From the NCBI GenBank assembly GCA_024635475.1, contig JAGXIW010000003.1, forward strand, positions 434,001 through 498,000: a stretch of 64,000 nucleotides of DNA, in the 5' to 3' direction. Source of the DNA: a bacterium. Lineage in GTDB: Bacteria > Patescibacteriota > Gracilibacteria > BD1-5 > UBA6164. The position numbers and the translations under genes were made by a program. Below the pieces are notes generated by a model. It was not told the DNA's origin. It searched no databases and was given only the letters and a program-made list of their open reading frames with translations. This document shows, one piece after another, positions 22,400-34,555 of this stretch. The stretch's first letter is position 1. Every line of letters begins with the position of its first letter.

Positions 22400-23473
22400 A
22401 TGAAATTTAATTTAGATAGTTTAGTTTTAGAATACAATAAACTTGAGGAAGAACTTGCTAACCCAGAGGTTTTTAAAGATCAGAAAAAAGTAAAGGAAGT
22501 TGCTATGAAAAAAAAGCAATTAGAAGAATCTGTATGACTTTATAAAGAATATAAAAAAATAAATGAAGCATTGAATGAAGCAGTAGAAATGATAAATTCC
22601 TCAGATTTAGAGATGAGAGAACTAGCTTTGATGCAAAAAGAGGAATCAGAAATTAAGATAGCAGACCTTGAAGAAAAATTAAAATTTGCATTATTACCAA
22701 GTGATCCAAATGATGAAAAAAATATAATTGTTGAAATAAGAGCTTGAACTTGATGAGAAGAAGCTGCTTTATTTGCATGAGAATTGGCTCGTGCATATCT
22801 AAGTTTTGCGGATGAATTATGATTCAAAGTAGAAATAGATGAGCAAAGTGATGCTGATAGTGGTGGGGTAAAAGAAATGATTTTTGAGGTAAAGTGAGAG
22901 TGAGCATATAGTAAATTTAAGTATGAAGCTGGTACTCACAGAGTTCAAAGAATTCCTGAAACAGAAAATAAATGAAGAGTTCACACTTCTGCTATTACAG
23001 TTGCCGTACTTCCTGAAGTCGATGAAGTAGATATAGAAATTCGCTCAGAAGACATAGAAATGAGTTTTTGTAGAGCTTCTTGAGCAGGTTGACAACATAT
23101 AAATAAAACAGATAGTGCTGTTCATTTAAAACATATTCCTTCTTGAATAGCTGTGTTTTGTCAGGATGGTAGAAGTCAACATAAAAATAGAGAAAAAGCT
23201 TTTCAAATCCTAAGAAGTAAGTTATATGCTTTTGAAGAAGAAAAAAGACTAAAAGAAATTTGAGATACTCGTTTGGCACAAGTTGGATCATGAGACAGGA
23301 GTGAAAAAATAAGAACTTATAATTTTCCACAAGATAGAGTAACTGATCATAGAATAGGTCAGAATTTTTCTTGAATTCCTATAATTATGTCTTGAAAATT
23401 GTGACCTATTATAGATGCACTAGCGGTTGCTGATCAAACAGAACAATTAGAAAAAGCAAGTAGAGGTAGTTAG
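22400..23473 (+). CDS. prfA: Peptide chain release factor 1
   Basis: VEIRAGTGGEEAALFAGELARAY...[26 protein letters not shown]. Confidence 0.96.
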
Positions 23474-23495
23474 GAAAATTTTTATATAAAAAAAT

Positions 23496-23981
23496 ATGGT
23501 ACAAATCTGAACTAGAGAAGAATATTATAAAAAAAAATGAGAAGTAGGTATTTATGGACAAGATAATTGTCCTTTTTGTGATAGAGAGGAACAAAAGTGA
23601 CAAATAGTATGGGAATGAAAAAATTGGTTTTTAATTCATAATATGTTTCCATATTCTTGAACTGAAAAACATATTATGGCAGTTCCATATGAACATAAAC
23701 TTTACTCTACTGATTTAAACTGAGAAGAATTACTTGAAATGAAAGATATATATAAATTTGTAAAAGAGTATTTTTGAGAAGAAAATTATTTTTCTTGTAC
23801 TAGAGAAGCAATGTGAAACAGAAGTGTAGAACATTATCATATACATTTTGTTCCTTGAAGACTACAATGAAAATACCTTAGAAAGATGCTTGAAAATCAA
23901 GGATTTCCTATAATTCAAGACTTAGATATAACAAAAAAATATGATTCTAAAAATTTAAATTATAAAAAACTGTGCTTTTAG
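23496..23981 (+). CDS. HIT-family hydrolase
   Basis: NCPFCDREEQKGQIVWEGKNWFLIHNMFPYSGTEKHIMAVP...SVEHYHIHFVPGR. Confidence 0.9.
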
Positions 23982-24009
23982 TGAATTATTTTTTAATTTT
24001 AAAAAAAAA

Positions 24010-24037
24010 TTGACAAACATATTTTTAAAAATATACT
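24010..24037 (+). promoter_or_regulatory. Promoter of the Phe-leader/aromatic operon
   Basis: TTGACA-N16-TATACT. Confidence 0.75.
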
Positions 24038-24068
24038 GCCTTTATATTTATTATGTACTAAATTTTTT

Positions 24069-24134
24069 ATGAAAATAAATAATTTGTCTTTAAATTTCTT
24101 TTTCTTCTATTTTAGCAGTTATTTCCTAAAATAG
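24069..24134 (+). CDS. Phenylalanine-rich leader peptide MKINNLSLNFFFFYFSSYFLK
   Basis: Phe-rich small ORF upstream of a mutually exclusive hairpin array and the Phe/Tyr operon. Confidence 0.85.
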   Translation: MKINNLSLNFFFFYFSSYFLK

Positions 24135-24198
24135 TCTTTTTTGTTGGAACAATAAAAAAAGTAAAGAGCTATTTTAGAAAAAATAGCTCTTTTTTTAT
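24107..24198 (+). promoter_or_regulatory. Transcription attenuator (four-segment alternating hairpins)
   Basis: Seg1 CTATTTTAG 24107-24115; seg2 CTAAAATAG 24126-24134; seg3 AGAGCTATTTT 24165-24175; seg4 AAAATAGCTCT 24180-24190 followed by T7. Confidence 0.88.
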
Positions 24199-24218
24199 TT
24201 AATATAAATTTTATAATT

Positions 24219-25061
24219 ATGGTGGTTAAAGATTTCTTGAATTGATGTATAAAAACTAATAATAAAATAAATATTCAAGATATAGATAAAATCTTGAATT
24301 CTGGTTTATTAAAGAAAAAATGACATTTCGCAGAATATATAAAAATAGATTGATATATTATAAAAATTTTTCAAAATATTAATTTAACAAGTGATGAATT
24401 AGATAGATTATATAACTGATATATAAAATACAGAAAAAATCTTGATTTATTGGGTATTAGAATACCAAAATGATTTATTGCAGATAAGTATGAGGATAGA
24501 AAAATTCTATTATTTGTTGATGAATTAATAATAGATTGAAAATATTTAGATTTTGAAGATAAATTGTTAAGAGAAAATGATAATATTTTATTATTAAATG
24601 ATTGTACAAAAATATTAAATCATTTAATAAAAATATGAGAAAATAAATTAAATATAAAAAAAACTAATTCATTATTTTTAAATTGTTGAGTAGATTTTAA
24701 ACATTGAAATATACATTTTGATAGTAATTGAGATTTATACCTTTTTGATTTATTTGTTCCAAAGATAAGAGAAAAAAATTGAGAAATATTATATATAGAA
24801 AAAATTCATAGATTATCAAGAGAAGTACTTGATTTTATACATTTTAATAAGATTTGAATTATTTATTGGTTTTATTACAAGATTAAAACTCTTTTAGAAT
24901 GAAAAAAAGATGAATTGGTTAACTCTTTAAAAAATATTGTTATAATAGAAATATTAAATATTTTTAATTGAGATATAAAAGAAGCTAAAAAATATATAGA
25001 AATACTAGATACAAATTACCGTGAATTATCTATAGATATATTATTAAATGATTATATTTAA
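24219..25061 (+). CDS. Putative protein-kinase-fold protein
   Basis: GVDFKHGNIHFDSNGDLYLFDLFVPKIRE resembles a kinase/phosphotransferase catalytic loop. Confidence 0.4.
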
Positions 25062-25077
25062 TTTTTAACATTTTCTT

Positions 25078-26355
25078 ATGAAAACACTAACTCTTCCATG
25101 ATCTAAATCAATTACAAACAGAGATTTTGTATTGGCTGCACTTACAAGCTGACAAACTGTTTTAGATTGAATTTTATTAAGTGACGATACTCATCATATG
25201 ATGAATGCTCTGAAAAGTATATGAATAAATGTTGTTTTAGATTGAAATAAAGCAATAATTGACGGGTGAGTAGAAAAAATTAAATGAGATGATAAAATAT
25301 TATATCTGGGTCAATCCGGAACTTGTATGAGGTTTTTGACTGCTTTGATTGTACTAAATAAATCTTGAACTATAAATTTAACTGGTGAAGAAAGATTACT
25401 TCAAAGACCTATGGGAGATTTGTTTGATGCACTATGACAACTTTGAGTTAAGTTTGAATCAAGTTGAAAATTACCACCAATCAAGGTTTATCCAAGCGAT
25501 ATAAAAACAAATAAAATAAAGATGAACTGAACTTCATCAAGTCAATTTTTTACAGCTATTTTACAAATTGCTCCAGTGCTTGAAAATGGACTTGAAATTG
25601 AAGTTATTTGAGATTTGGTTAGTAAGCCTTACATAGATTTAACAATTAATGAATTAAGAAAATTTTGAAGTTATGTAGAAAATCAAGATCATAAGTATTT
25701 TAAGATACTACCACAAAAGTATAATCCGTGAAAATTACTAGTTGAGTGAGATGCTTCAGCTTTGTCATACATTGCTTGTTTTTGTGCTTTACACGGATGA
25801 ACTATAAAAATAGAAAATATCGGTTCAAATTCAAAACAATGAGATTACAAATTTTTAGATGAGATGAAGATTTTTTGATTATCTTACGAAAGTGATGGAG
25901 AAACTACAATTATTAAAGCTCCTTGAATAAAAAATATAGATCTAAATAAATACAGAGATTATAAAGTAGATTTTGAAAATATGCCTGATGCAAGTATGAG
26001 TTTTATGATTATGAGTATATTTTTACCCGGAAAAACTTTAATAACTTGACTTCAAACTCTTAATCTAAAAGAATGCTTGAGAATAGATGCGATGAGAGAT
26101 GAACTTAGAAAAATCTGAGTTCAGGTTGAAAGTGATGAAAAAAGTATTACAATATGGAAAATACCTTCTGATTATGAACAAAAATATTCTTCCACTACAA
26201 ATAAAATTAATATAGAAACATATAATGATCACAGAATTGCTATGTGTTTCGGTACACTAAATACCTTTATTTGAGGATTAAATATATTAAATCCAAATTG
26301 TGTAGCTAAAACCTATCCAAAATTTTGGGAGGATTTAGAGGACTTGGGAAATTAG
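25078..26355 (+). CDS. aroA: 3-phosphoshikimate 1-carboxyvinyltransferase
   Basis: LTLPGSKSITNRDFVLAALTSGQTVLDG...LGQSGTCMRFLTA...LQRPMGDLFDALGQLG...NDHRIAMCFG. Confidence 0.92.
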
Positions 26356-26359
26356 TACT

Positions 26360-26450
26360 GTCATCCTGAGAGTAACGAAGGATCCCTTTAACCTAGAAAA
26401 GTACACTAAACAATGCTTAAGGGATTCTTCGGTAAAAACCTCAGAATGAC
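26360..26450. repeat. REP-like intergenic inverted repeat
   Basis: GTCATCCTGAGAGTAACGAAGGATCCCTT...AAGGGATTCTTCGGTAAAAACCTCAGAATGAC. Confidence 0.75.
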
Positions 26451-26488
26451 AATATAACAATAAATATTACTTATTTAACAAAAATATT

Positions 26489-26725
26489 ATGGCAAAAAAT
26501 AATTGGTTAGATGACGAAGAAGAAGTTACTTTAGTTGTAAAAGATTGTAATTGAAATATACTTCAAAATTGAGATACAGTAATTGCTACAAAAGACATAA
26601 AAGTAAAATGAGCTTCTGACATAAAAAGATGAGATAAGTTTCCAAAAATAAAACTTACAGACGATGTAGAACTTATAGAATCAGGAAAAATGGTTTTGAG
26701 AACTGAGTTTTTTAAAAAGGTTTAA
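26489..26725 (+). CDS. PhnA/YjdM C-terminal-domain protein
   Basis: VVKDCNGNILQNGDTVIATKDIKVKGASDIKRGDKFPKIKLTDDVELIESGKMVLRTEFFKKV. Confidence 0.85.
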
Positions 26726-26743
26726 TAATTTAATTTAATTTTT

Positions 26744-27808
26744 ATGAACACACATTGAACACTATTCAAAATAACTACTTTCTGAGAATCTCATGGAAAT
26801 GCCTTGTGAGTGGTTATTGACTGACTGCCTTCAAATTTTGAGATTGATATGGATAATATAGCAAATGAGCTTGGTAGGAGAAAGCCTGGGCAAAGTGTTA
26901 TTACAACTCAAAGAAAAGAAAATGATGAAAATTTTGAAGTACTTTCAGGGATTTTTGAATGAAAATCAACAGGACATCCAATCACAATAATCGTGAAAAA
27001 TGAGAACCAAAAATCAAATGATTATTCAAATATCAAAGACCTTTTTAGACCAAATCATGCTGATTTAACTTACCATTTAAAGTATGGGATAAGAGATTAT
27101 AGATGAGGTTGAAGAAGTAGTGGTAGAGAGACTTTGTCTCGTGTAATAGCTTGAGCAATAGCAAAACAATATCTAAAAGAAAAATTTGGTATAGAAATCT
27201 TTGCTTTTACTAAACAAGTTTGAGAATTCAAAGCTGAAAAAATAGATTATAAATTTATAGAACAAAATATACTTAGAACTGGTGATGAGAAAATAGCTTC
27301 AAAGATGATAGAATATGTAGAAGGTATAAAAAATGATTGAAATAGTGTAGGATGAATTATAGAATGTCACATCAAAAATCCACCAAGTTGATTAGGTGAA
27401 CCAGTTTTCGACAAGATAAAATCAAGATTAGCTTCTTCAATGTTGTCTATATGATGAGCTTTAGGTTTTGAGTATGGAGCTTGATTTGATACAGTAAATC
27501 TGACATGAAAAACATACAATGAATGATTCTATAATACTCATTGAAAAGTTTGTTCTAAGCACAACAATTATGCTTGAATTTTGGGTTGAATCTCAACTTG
27601 AGAAGATATAATCTTTAGAGTTGCTATTAAGCCAACTTCAAGTATTTATGCAGAACAGAAAACAGTTGATATAAACTGAAATGAAGTTGATTTCCAAATT
27701 CACTGAAGACATGATCCTTGTATATTACCAAGAGTTGTTCCTGTAATTGAAGCTATGAGTGCAATTGATATACTTGATTTGGTGTTGTTAAATAATTCGA
27801 AGAAGTAG
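26744..27808 (+). CDS. aroC: Chorismate synthase
   Basis: [27 protein letters not shown]...RRKPGQS...[23 protein letters not shown]...[18 protein letters not shown]. Confidence 0.97.
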
Positions 27809-27829
27809 TATATTTAAATAGAAATTATT

Positions 27830-28342
27830 ATGGCTAATTTAGAAACAATAAAATCTGATAAAGAAACTAATCTTCCACATATTTTTGAATTAGAACAATT
27901 AGAAGGGAATGGAGACTTATTAATTACTATAAATTTATGTAAAAGTTTAGAGACTTTTCCTAATTTAAGAATATATAATCCTTTTGGTTCTTCTTTAACT
28001 CCAATAAATACTTATGAAGCACTTGTATCTTTGAAAAAATTATTAGATTGAGAAGATATAGATATAGAGGTAAAAAATTTTATTAAAGAAGCTACTATAA
28101 ATAATTTGGAAGGTAGTATAAGTGTAGAATATATAAAAAATGAAAATAAGGTAGTTTTTACTATAAAGCAAACAAAAGAAAATGGAAACGAAAGATTTAA
28201 GACGAGAAATGCATCTATAATATTTGTATTAGAAAATTCTACAACAGAGTCAAAAGAATTGGTTATTGGTGTGAAGAAAGAAGTTTTTGATTGTTTAGCT
28301 AATTTACAGCATGCAATTTTACAAGATAATAGATTAAATTAA
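27830..28342 (+). CDS. Hypothetical protein in aromatic operon
   Basis: MANLETIKSDKETNLPHIFELEQLEGNGDLLITINL... read through TGA into the second listed ORF in the same frame. Confidence 0.7.
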
Positions 28343-28356
28343 TAATTAATAAATTT

Positions 28357-28620
28357 ATGAACGATTTAGAAAATTTTAGAACAGAACTTGATGAAATTGA
28401 TAAAAACTTGATAGATTCTTTATCTATGAGATTTAAATTGATTGAGAAAATTTGAAAATATAAAAAGAAAAATAATATTACTCCACTACAACAAGATAGA
28501 TGGCAACAAGTTTTGGATTCTAGAAAAGCTTATTGAAAAGAAAAAGAAATAGAAGAAAGTTTTATAGAAGATGTTTGGAATAAAATTCATGAATATTCGT
28601 TGGATATAGAAAAAAAATAA
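28357..28620 (+). CDS. Chorismate mutase (AroQ type)
   Basis: LENFRTELDEIDKNLIDSLSMRFKLIEKIGKYKKKNNITPLQQDRWQQVL. Confidence 0.9.
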
Positions 28621-28658
28621 AAGAGTGAAAATAAATTAATTCTTAACTATAACTTTTT

Positions 28659-29486
28659 ATGAAAATCTATTACCAATGATTTCCTTGAGCATATTCTGAT
28701 AAAGCATCAATAGAAATTGCTTCTGAACTAAAAATTGAAAAAGATAATATATTTTGATTGAGTACATTTAAAGATGTTTTTGATAAAATAAATCATTGAG
28801 ATATCTGAGTTTTACCGATAGAAAATAGTTATGCAGGTTCTATTTATGAAAATTTTTATCATATATTGTCTGGAGATTATCAGATAATAGGAGAGTTAAA
28901 TTTAGATATAGATCATTGTCTTTTAGCTAATACAAAAGATATAAAAGATATAAAATATGTTTATTCTCATCCTCAAGCTTTATCTCAGTGTCAAAATTAT
29001 ATAGAAAAAAAATGATTTGAAGTAATTGAATATAGTGATACGGCATGAGCTGCAAAATTTGTAGAAGAAAGTAAGAGAAAAGATATAGCTTCAATTTCAT
29101 CAGAATTATGTTCTTCTATTTATTCTTTAAATATTTTAGATAAGAATATAAAAGATCAAGAATGAAATACAACTAGATTTTTTGTTATAGTTTCAAAAGA
29201 AGTTTTTGAACAAAATAAGAAGAAGTTGTCTTTGAAAAAAAATTGAAAAATCTCTATAACTTTCAAAACAAAAAATTCTCCTTCAGCTTTATATAAATGT
29301 CTTGGAGCATTTGCTACTAGGTTTATAAACCTGACAAAAATAGAATCACTACCCGCAAAACAAAACCGTTTTGAGTATATTTTTTGGATAGATTTTCAAA
29401 GTAATCTTGATGAAAATATTATAAATGATGCTTTGGAAGAGTTAAAATTTTTTAGTAAGGACTTGGTGATTTTGGGGGATTATTAA
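28659..29486 (+). CDS. pheA: Prephenate dehydratase
   Basis: MKIYYQGFPGAYSDKASIEIA...GVLPIENSYAGSIYENFY...YSHPQALSQCQNYI...NTTRFFVI. Confidence 0.94.
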
Positions 29487-29503
29487 AAATTAAATATATA
29501 TTT

Positions 29504-30343
29504 ATGAAAATCGTAATTATCTGATGAACTTGAGTATTTTGACAGTTTTGGAAAAAATACTTTGAAGAAAAATGATTTGAAGTAATAATTTCTTCAAGAA
29601 GTACTACTATAAAGCCAGAGGAAGCAGTAATTCTTTGAGATGTAATTATTTTTAGTGTGAGTATAAGAAATACTGTTAAAATTATAAGAGATTTATTGCC
29701 ATATATTCCTGCAAATAAACTTATAATGGATTTTACAGGAATAAAATTGAAAGCTAGTGAAGAATTGGCTAAATATACTCTCTGAGAAGTTGTTGCTACC
29801 CATCCTATGTTTGGTCCTTGGGCAACATCTCTAGAAAATCAAAATATAGCTTTTGATCCGATAAAAGCTTGAGTTAAATGGGAAAAAATATATAATTTAT
29901 TGAAACAAGATGGTGCCAATATGATAAATATGTCCTCAAAAAAACATGATGAACTTGTCTCAATTGTTCAATCTGCAGTTCATTTTGTAAATCTACTTCT
30001 TGGGCATATACTTAAGAAAAAATGAATAGATATGGGGCAAATTTTGGATATATGAACACCAATTTCTAGGATACAGATGCTTATATTAGCAAGATTTTTA
30101 AATCAAAATGCATCACTTTATACTGATATGCAACTTCATAATGATTATTATAAAGAGTCTATTTTACCAGAAATAAAAAATTATGTAGATTTCTTGGAAG
30201 GTATAATAAATTCTGGAAATGTAGAAAGTTTTGAAAAAGAATTCAATGATGTAAAAGATCATATGTGAAAAAGTTTTTTAGATAAAGCATTATCTACAAC
30301 AAATATAATTGATAAGGAAGTTAGAAAATTTTTAAAAGAATAA
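29504..30343 (+). CDS. tyrA: Prephenate dehydrogenase
   Basis: MKIVIIGGTGVFGQFWKKYFEEKGFEVIISSR...DFTGIKLKASEEL...THPMFGPWATSLENQNIAFDP. Confidence 0.9.
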
Positions 30344-30354
30344 TTATTAAAAAT

Positions 30355-31677
30355 ATGTTTGAAAACATCATAGAAGAATTACTTGCTAGATACTTGAGTA
30401 ATCAAGTATCAAAAGAAACAATCTTGAATGATTTATTTGAGAATGCTTTTTTGAAAGAAAAATATGTAAATGAAATAAGAAGAAGTACAAATATCTGAAT
30501 AATTGCAAATGAAATTTTTAAAAGACTTTGACTAGTTTGAGTTTGTAAAATAATGGCTATTTGAGATATAGAATATTTCGGAGAATTAAAAACTTCTTGG
30601 CAAAATCTAATGAAAAATAGTTTAGCTAATATTGATTTAAATAAACTAGGTTGATATGATTTAAACTGACAATGAAGCGAAAAATTATCTGATACTTTGT
30701 ATAATTATATGAATCAGTATTATAATTTTTCAGATCAAAAAGGGGAGGTTATAAATGAAATAATTCCTTGTTATGGTGCTACTGATGGACTTGTTATGAT
30801 TTTGGATGCCCTAAAACAAAAATATTCGGGTAAAAAAATCAATTTTATTTATCCTGAAGCTAGCTTTATGGCAAGTGTAAGTATAGCAAAAACTTATGAT
30901 TTAAATATGATAGGTTTAAATAAACCTGCTAAAAATAATTTTTTTATAACAAAAGCTCAGATTGATTGAATAAAAAATGAACTTGAAAATAATAAGAATA
31001 TATATTATTTTACTACTGTTTGAAATCCAACATGAGAAAAAATCTCTGAAAATGATTTGTATGAAATAATGAAATATATACTTAGATTAGACAAAAATCC
31101 TATTTTTATACTTGATAATGTTTATGTAGGGTTGTTAAAAAAACAGATTTCAAGCAATATGTTTGAAAAAATCTTTAAAGATAGAGAGATTTTTGAAAGA
31201 ATTATATTTTGTGAAAGTCTATCAAAAACTCTTTGAACAACAGGTATTAGACTTGCTTGGATTTGGACAGTTAACAAAGAATTAAGCTTATTTTTAAAGA
31301 AAAATATAATTTTAAAAAAAGCATGATATTCCAAGGTTTTGGATGGGTTAGTTTGTAACTTACTTTCAAATTTAGAAGAAACCACAAAATTTCAAGAAAA
31401 AGAATTTGAATTTATATCTATCCAAAGAATTAATTTTTTAGATTATATCAAACACAATTTCTCTGAGTTTTTTGATTTTGAATCAAGCTCAAATGTAGAA
31501 GATAGAGAAGGAATTTATATATTACTTAAAGTGAATCCAGAGTACAATGCTCAGTACATATTTGCAGAAACTCAGATAATATGAGTAAGTATGAAATTAA
31601 GTGATTGAGATTATATAAGGTATTCTTTTGGGAACACTGATTATTTTTTCATAGAAAAACTTGACATATTTAATTAA
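30355..31677 (+). CDS. PLP-dependent aminotransferase class I/II
   Basis: PCYGATDGLVMILDAL...PEASFMASVSIA...TVGNPTGEKI...FILDNVYVGLL...ESLSKTLGTTGIRLAWIW. Confidence 0.85.
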
Positions 31678-31724
31678 AATACCATAATTATGTTTAATAT
31701 TTTAAATATAATTATGGTATTTTA
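31676..31724. terminator. Long AT-rich inverted repeat, probable terminator
   Basis: AAAATACCATAATTATgtttaatattttaaatATAATTATGGTATTTT. Confidence 0.6.
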
Positions 31725-32420
31725 ATGCTTGATAATCAATCAACGGAAACTGCTGAAGAAATAAAAAATAATAAACTCTTTCATAATTATGATAGATTTT
31801 TAGATGTATTTTATGAATGTTTTCGAGATAAGGAATTATCTGACCCATGGTGCCAAAAAAATATAAAAAAAAGGGACATTAATGATTGTTGTGCAAATTT
31901 ATTTCATTTTGCAAAGAGGATAGATTGATTTTATGATAAAGAAACAAGAGTTTATGATATAAATTATCTAGTAAAAATATTTAATCAACATGATTATTAT
32001 AGATTTTTAGATGATATATGAAATTTTGCTTTAGATTATTTTATTCCAAAATATATAGAAGCTGGAATTATAGATGATAAATTAAAAAATATTATAGAAA
32101 CAACAAATAATTCGTGGGAAAAGTTAAAAGTTTTATATTATTATAATAAAAAAATATTAGAGTCTAACAATATAAGAAAGGAGCTTGATAATGTGCAATC
32201 AGAAGAAGTAAAAATAAAAGTTCTTCAAACTCTAGAGGTTGCTTCAGAAAAGGAAAATCCTAAAATTAGTCTTATATTAATGGCTGAAATTTATAGAGTA
32301 ATTAGGCACATAAAAAGGATACTAGATATTTCAAAAGAAAGTAATCATTGATTTAAAATAGATTTAAGTAAAATTGATTTTTCTATAACAGATGGGTGAG
32401 AAGAACAAGATATTAATTAA
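31725..32420 (+). CDS. Hypothetical protein
   Basis: MLDNQSTETAEEIKNNKLFHNYDRFLDVFYECFRDKE...; 3' end overlaps convergent tmk. Confidence 0.7.
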
Positions 32421-33090
32421 TAATTTCTTTCATTATCATTTCAGTAATTATTTCTTTTCATAATATTTCATCATCTTTTACACAATTTATCACAGTCCAG
32501 TTATATTTCTGGGCTATATTTTTTGCTGTAGCATAAGCATTTTTAAGGTGATTTTCGTCGTCTTCATGAATATCTTTATTTTTATCTCATTTTATGTATT
32601 TTCTTTTTTCTTTTTTTTCAACTAGTTTATTTGCTATAATTGGATTTACATCAAGAAATATTACTTTATCAGGTTTTGGAATTCAAAGTATTTCAAACTC
32701 AAGTTCTAAAAGCCAGTCTAAAAAGATATTTACTTCTTTTTCTCTTTTTTTCTCATCTTTAAATTGTTCAATAATTTTACCAGCTTGATGAATCATATTT
32801 GATGAAACATATCTATTTGCAAGTATGTAATCATATTTATCATATTCTTTTTTTAATTTAAAACTTGAATCAAATCTATCAAGAGCATAAAACAAAGAAG
32901 CAGCTTTAGCAGAAATATCTTTTCCATATTTTCAGTTTAAGTATTGTTCCACAAAAAAAGCTCATTTTTTTCCATATCTAGGGTAATCAATCAATTTAAC
33001 TTTTTTTCAAGAGTTTTCTAAGTATTTTTTTAAAAGTAGTGTTTGAGTTCACTTTCAACTTCAATCTATTCATTCTAGTACTATAAACAT
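32413..33090 (-). CDS. tmk: Thymidylate kinase
   Basis: [40 protein letters not shown]...DRFDSSFKLKKEYDKYDYILANRYVSSNMIHQAGKI. Confidence 0.93.
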
Positions 33091-33316
33091 AAAATGTAAT
33101 TAATAATTAATAATTAACAATAAAAATGAAATATTTGTTAATTAAAGATTATTTTAATTATATAGATTTTTTTAAAAAAACTAGTAAAAAATATAAAAAA
33201 ATAATAATAAAATTACTTATAAAATATATTGATTATTTTGCAAGTTAAAAAAGTAGAAAAAAAAAGTTTTTAATGATATAATTATTTGGAATTATTTACA
33301 ATATAATTAAAGATAA

Positions 33317-34543
33317 ATGTTAGACAATAAAGAGATCTTAGAAAAAATGGATGTAAGAAAAAATATAGGGGATGTTGTTGATTATGTAAATAGTATATTT
33401 GCAAAGGCTTTGGAAAGAAAAGCATCAGATATACATATAGAACCAACTGAATTTTTCTTGCTTATTAGATTTCGTCAAGATTGAGATTTTTTTATGATTG
33501 ATAAATTAGATAGAGAAAATATTTCACCAATAATAACAAGATTGAAAGTACTTAGTAAAGTAAAAATAGATGAAAATAAAAAGCCACAAGATTGAAAAAT
33601 AGTATATATGGATAGTACAGATAATAAAAATATAGATATAAGAGTATCGACTTTACCTACATCATATTGAGAAAAAATAGTAATGAGAATACTTAAACCA
33701 GATGCCACTTTAACAAATATAGACAAACTGTGATTTATAGATGTAAATCTAGAAAAAGTTAGAGAAGCTTTGAAATCAAGTTATTGAATAATTTTAGTAG
33801 CATGACCAACATGATCTGGTAAATCAACAACACTTTTTTGAGTACTAAAAAATTATAATCCATTAGAACACAATATATCAACACTTGAGGATCCAATAGA
33901 ATACAATATAGAATATGTAAACCAATCACAAGTTAAGCCTGATATCTGATTTACATTTTCAACATGACTAAGATCATTAGTTAGGCAAGATCCAGATATA
34001 ATAATGGTATGAGAAATAAGAGATAAGGAAACTGCTATTTTAGCGGTAGAAGCAGCATTAACTTGACATTTGGTGTTATCAACAATACATACAAATAGTG
34101 CGACAGCCACAATTCAGAGACTGATAAATATGGGAGTTGAAACATTTTTACTTTCCTCTTCTATTAGAATGGTTATAAGTCAAAGACTTTTAAAAAAGAT
34201 TTGTCAAAATTGTAAGAAAGAAAAAAATTTATCAGAACCTTTACTTAAAAAAGTAAGAGATTTTCTTTATCCTATAATGGATAAATCTGAAGTAGATAGC
34301 TTAGTTTTTTATGAATGAGAAGGGTGTGAGAAATGTAATTGATCTTGATTTAAATGAAGACTTTGAATTCATGAAGTACTAATAGTAGAGCCATATTTAG
34401 AGGGGATGATTATAAATAAAGCTAGTGCTAATGAAATGACAGAATTAGCTATAAAAAATTGAATGGTAACAATATTACAAGATGCTTTAATAAAAGCAGC
34501 TATGGGGTTAACAACAGTTGAACAATCGTTACAACTTATATAA
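33317..34543 (+). CDS. pilB: Type IV pilus assembly ATPase (GspE/PilB)
   Basis: ASDIHIEPTEFFLLIRFRQDG...LVAGPTGSGKSTTLFGVLKNYN...[50 protein letters not shown]. Confidence 0.96.
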
Positions 34544-34555
34544 TTTATCTTAATT

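Noticed and set aside
24219-25061. Annotation as shikimate kinase or choline kinase
   Set aside because: Only a weak catalytic-loop resemblance; no P-loop or family-specific motif
32413-32420. 8-bp convergent overlap of the hypothetical gene and tmk
   Set aside because: Small 3' overlaps are common in compact genomes and not evidence of function
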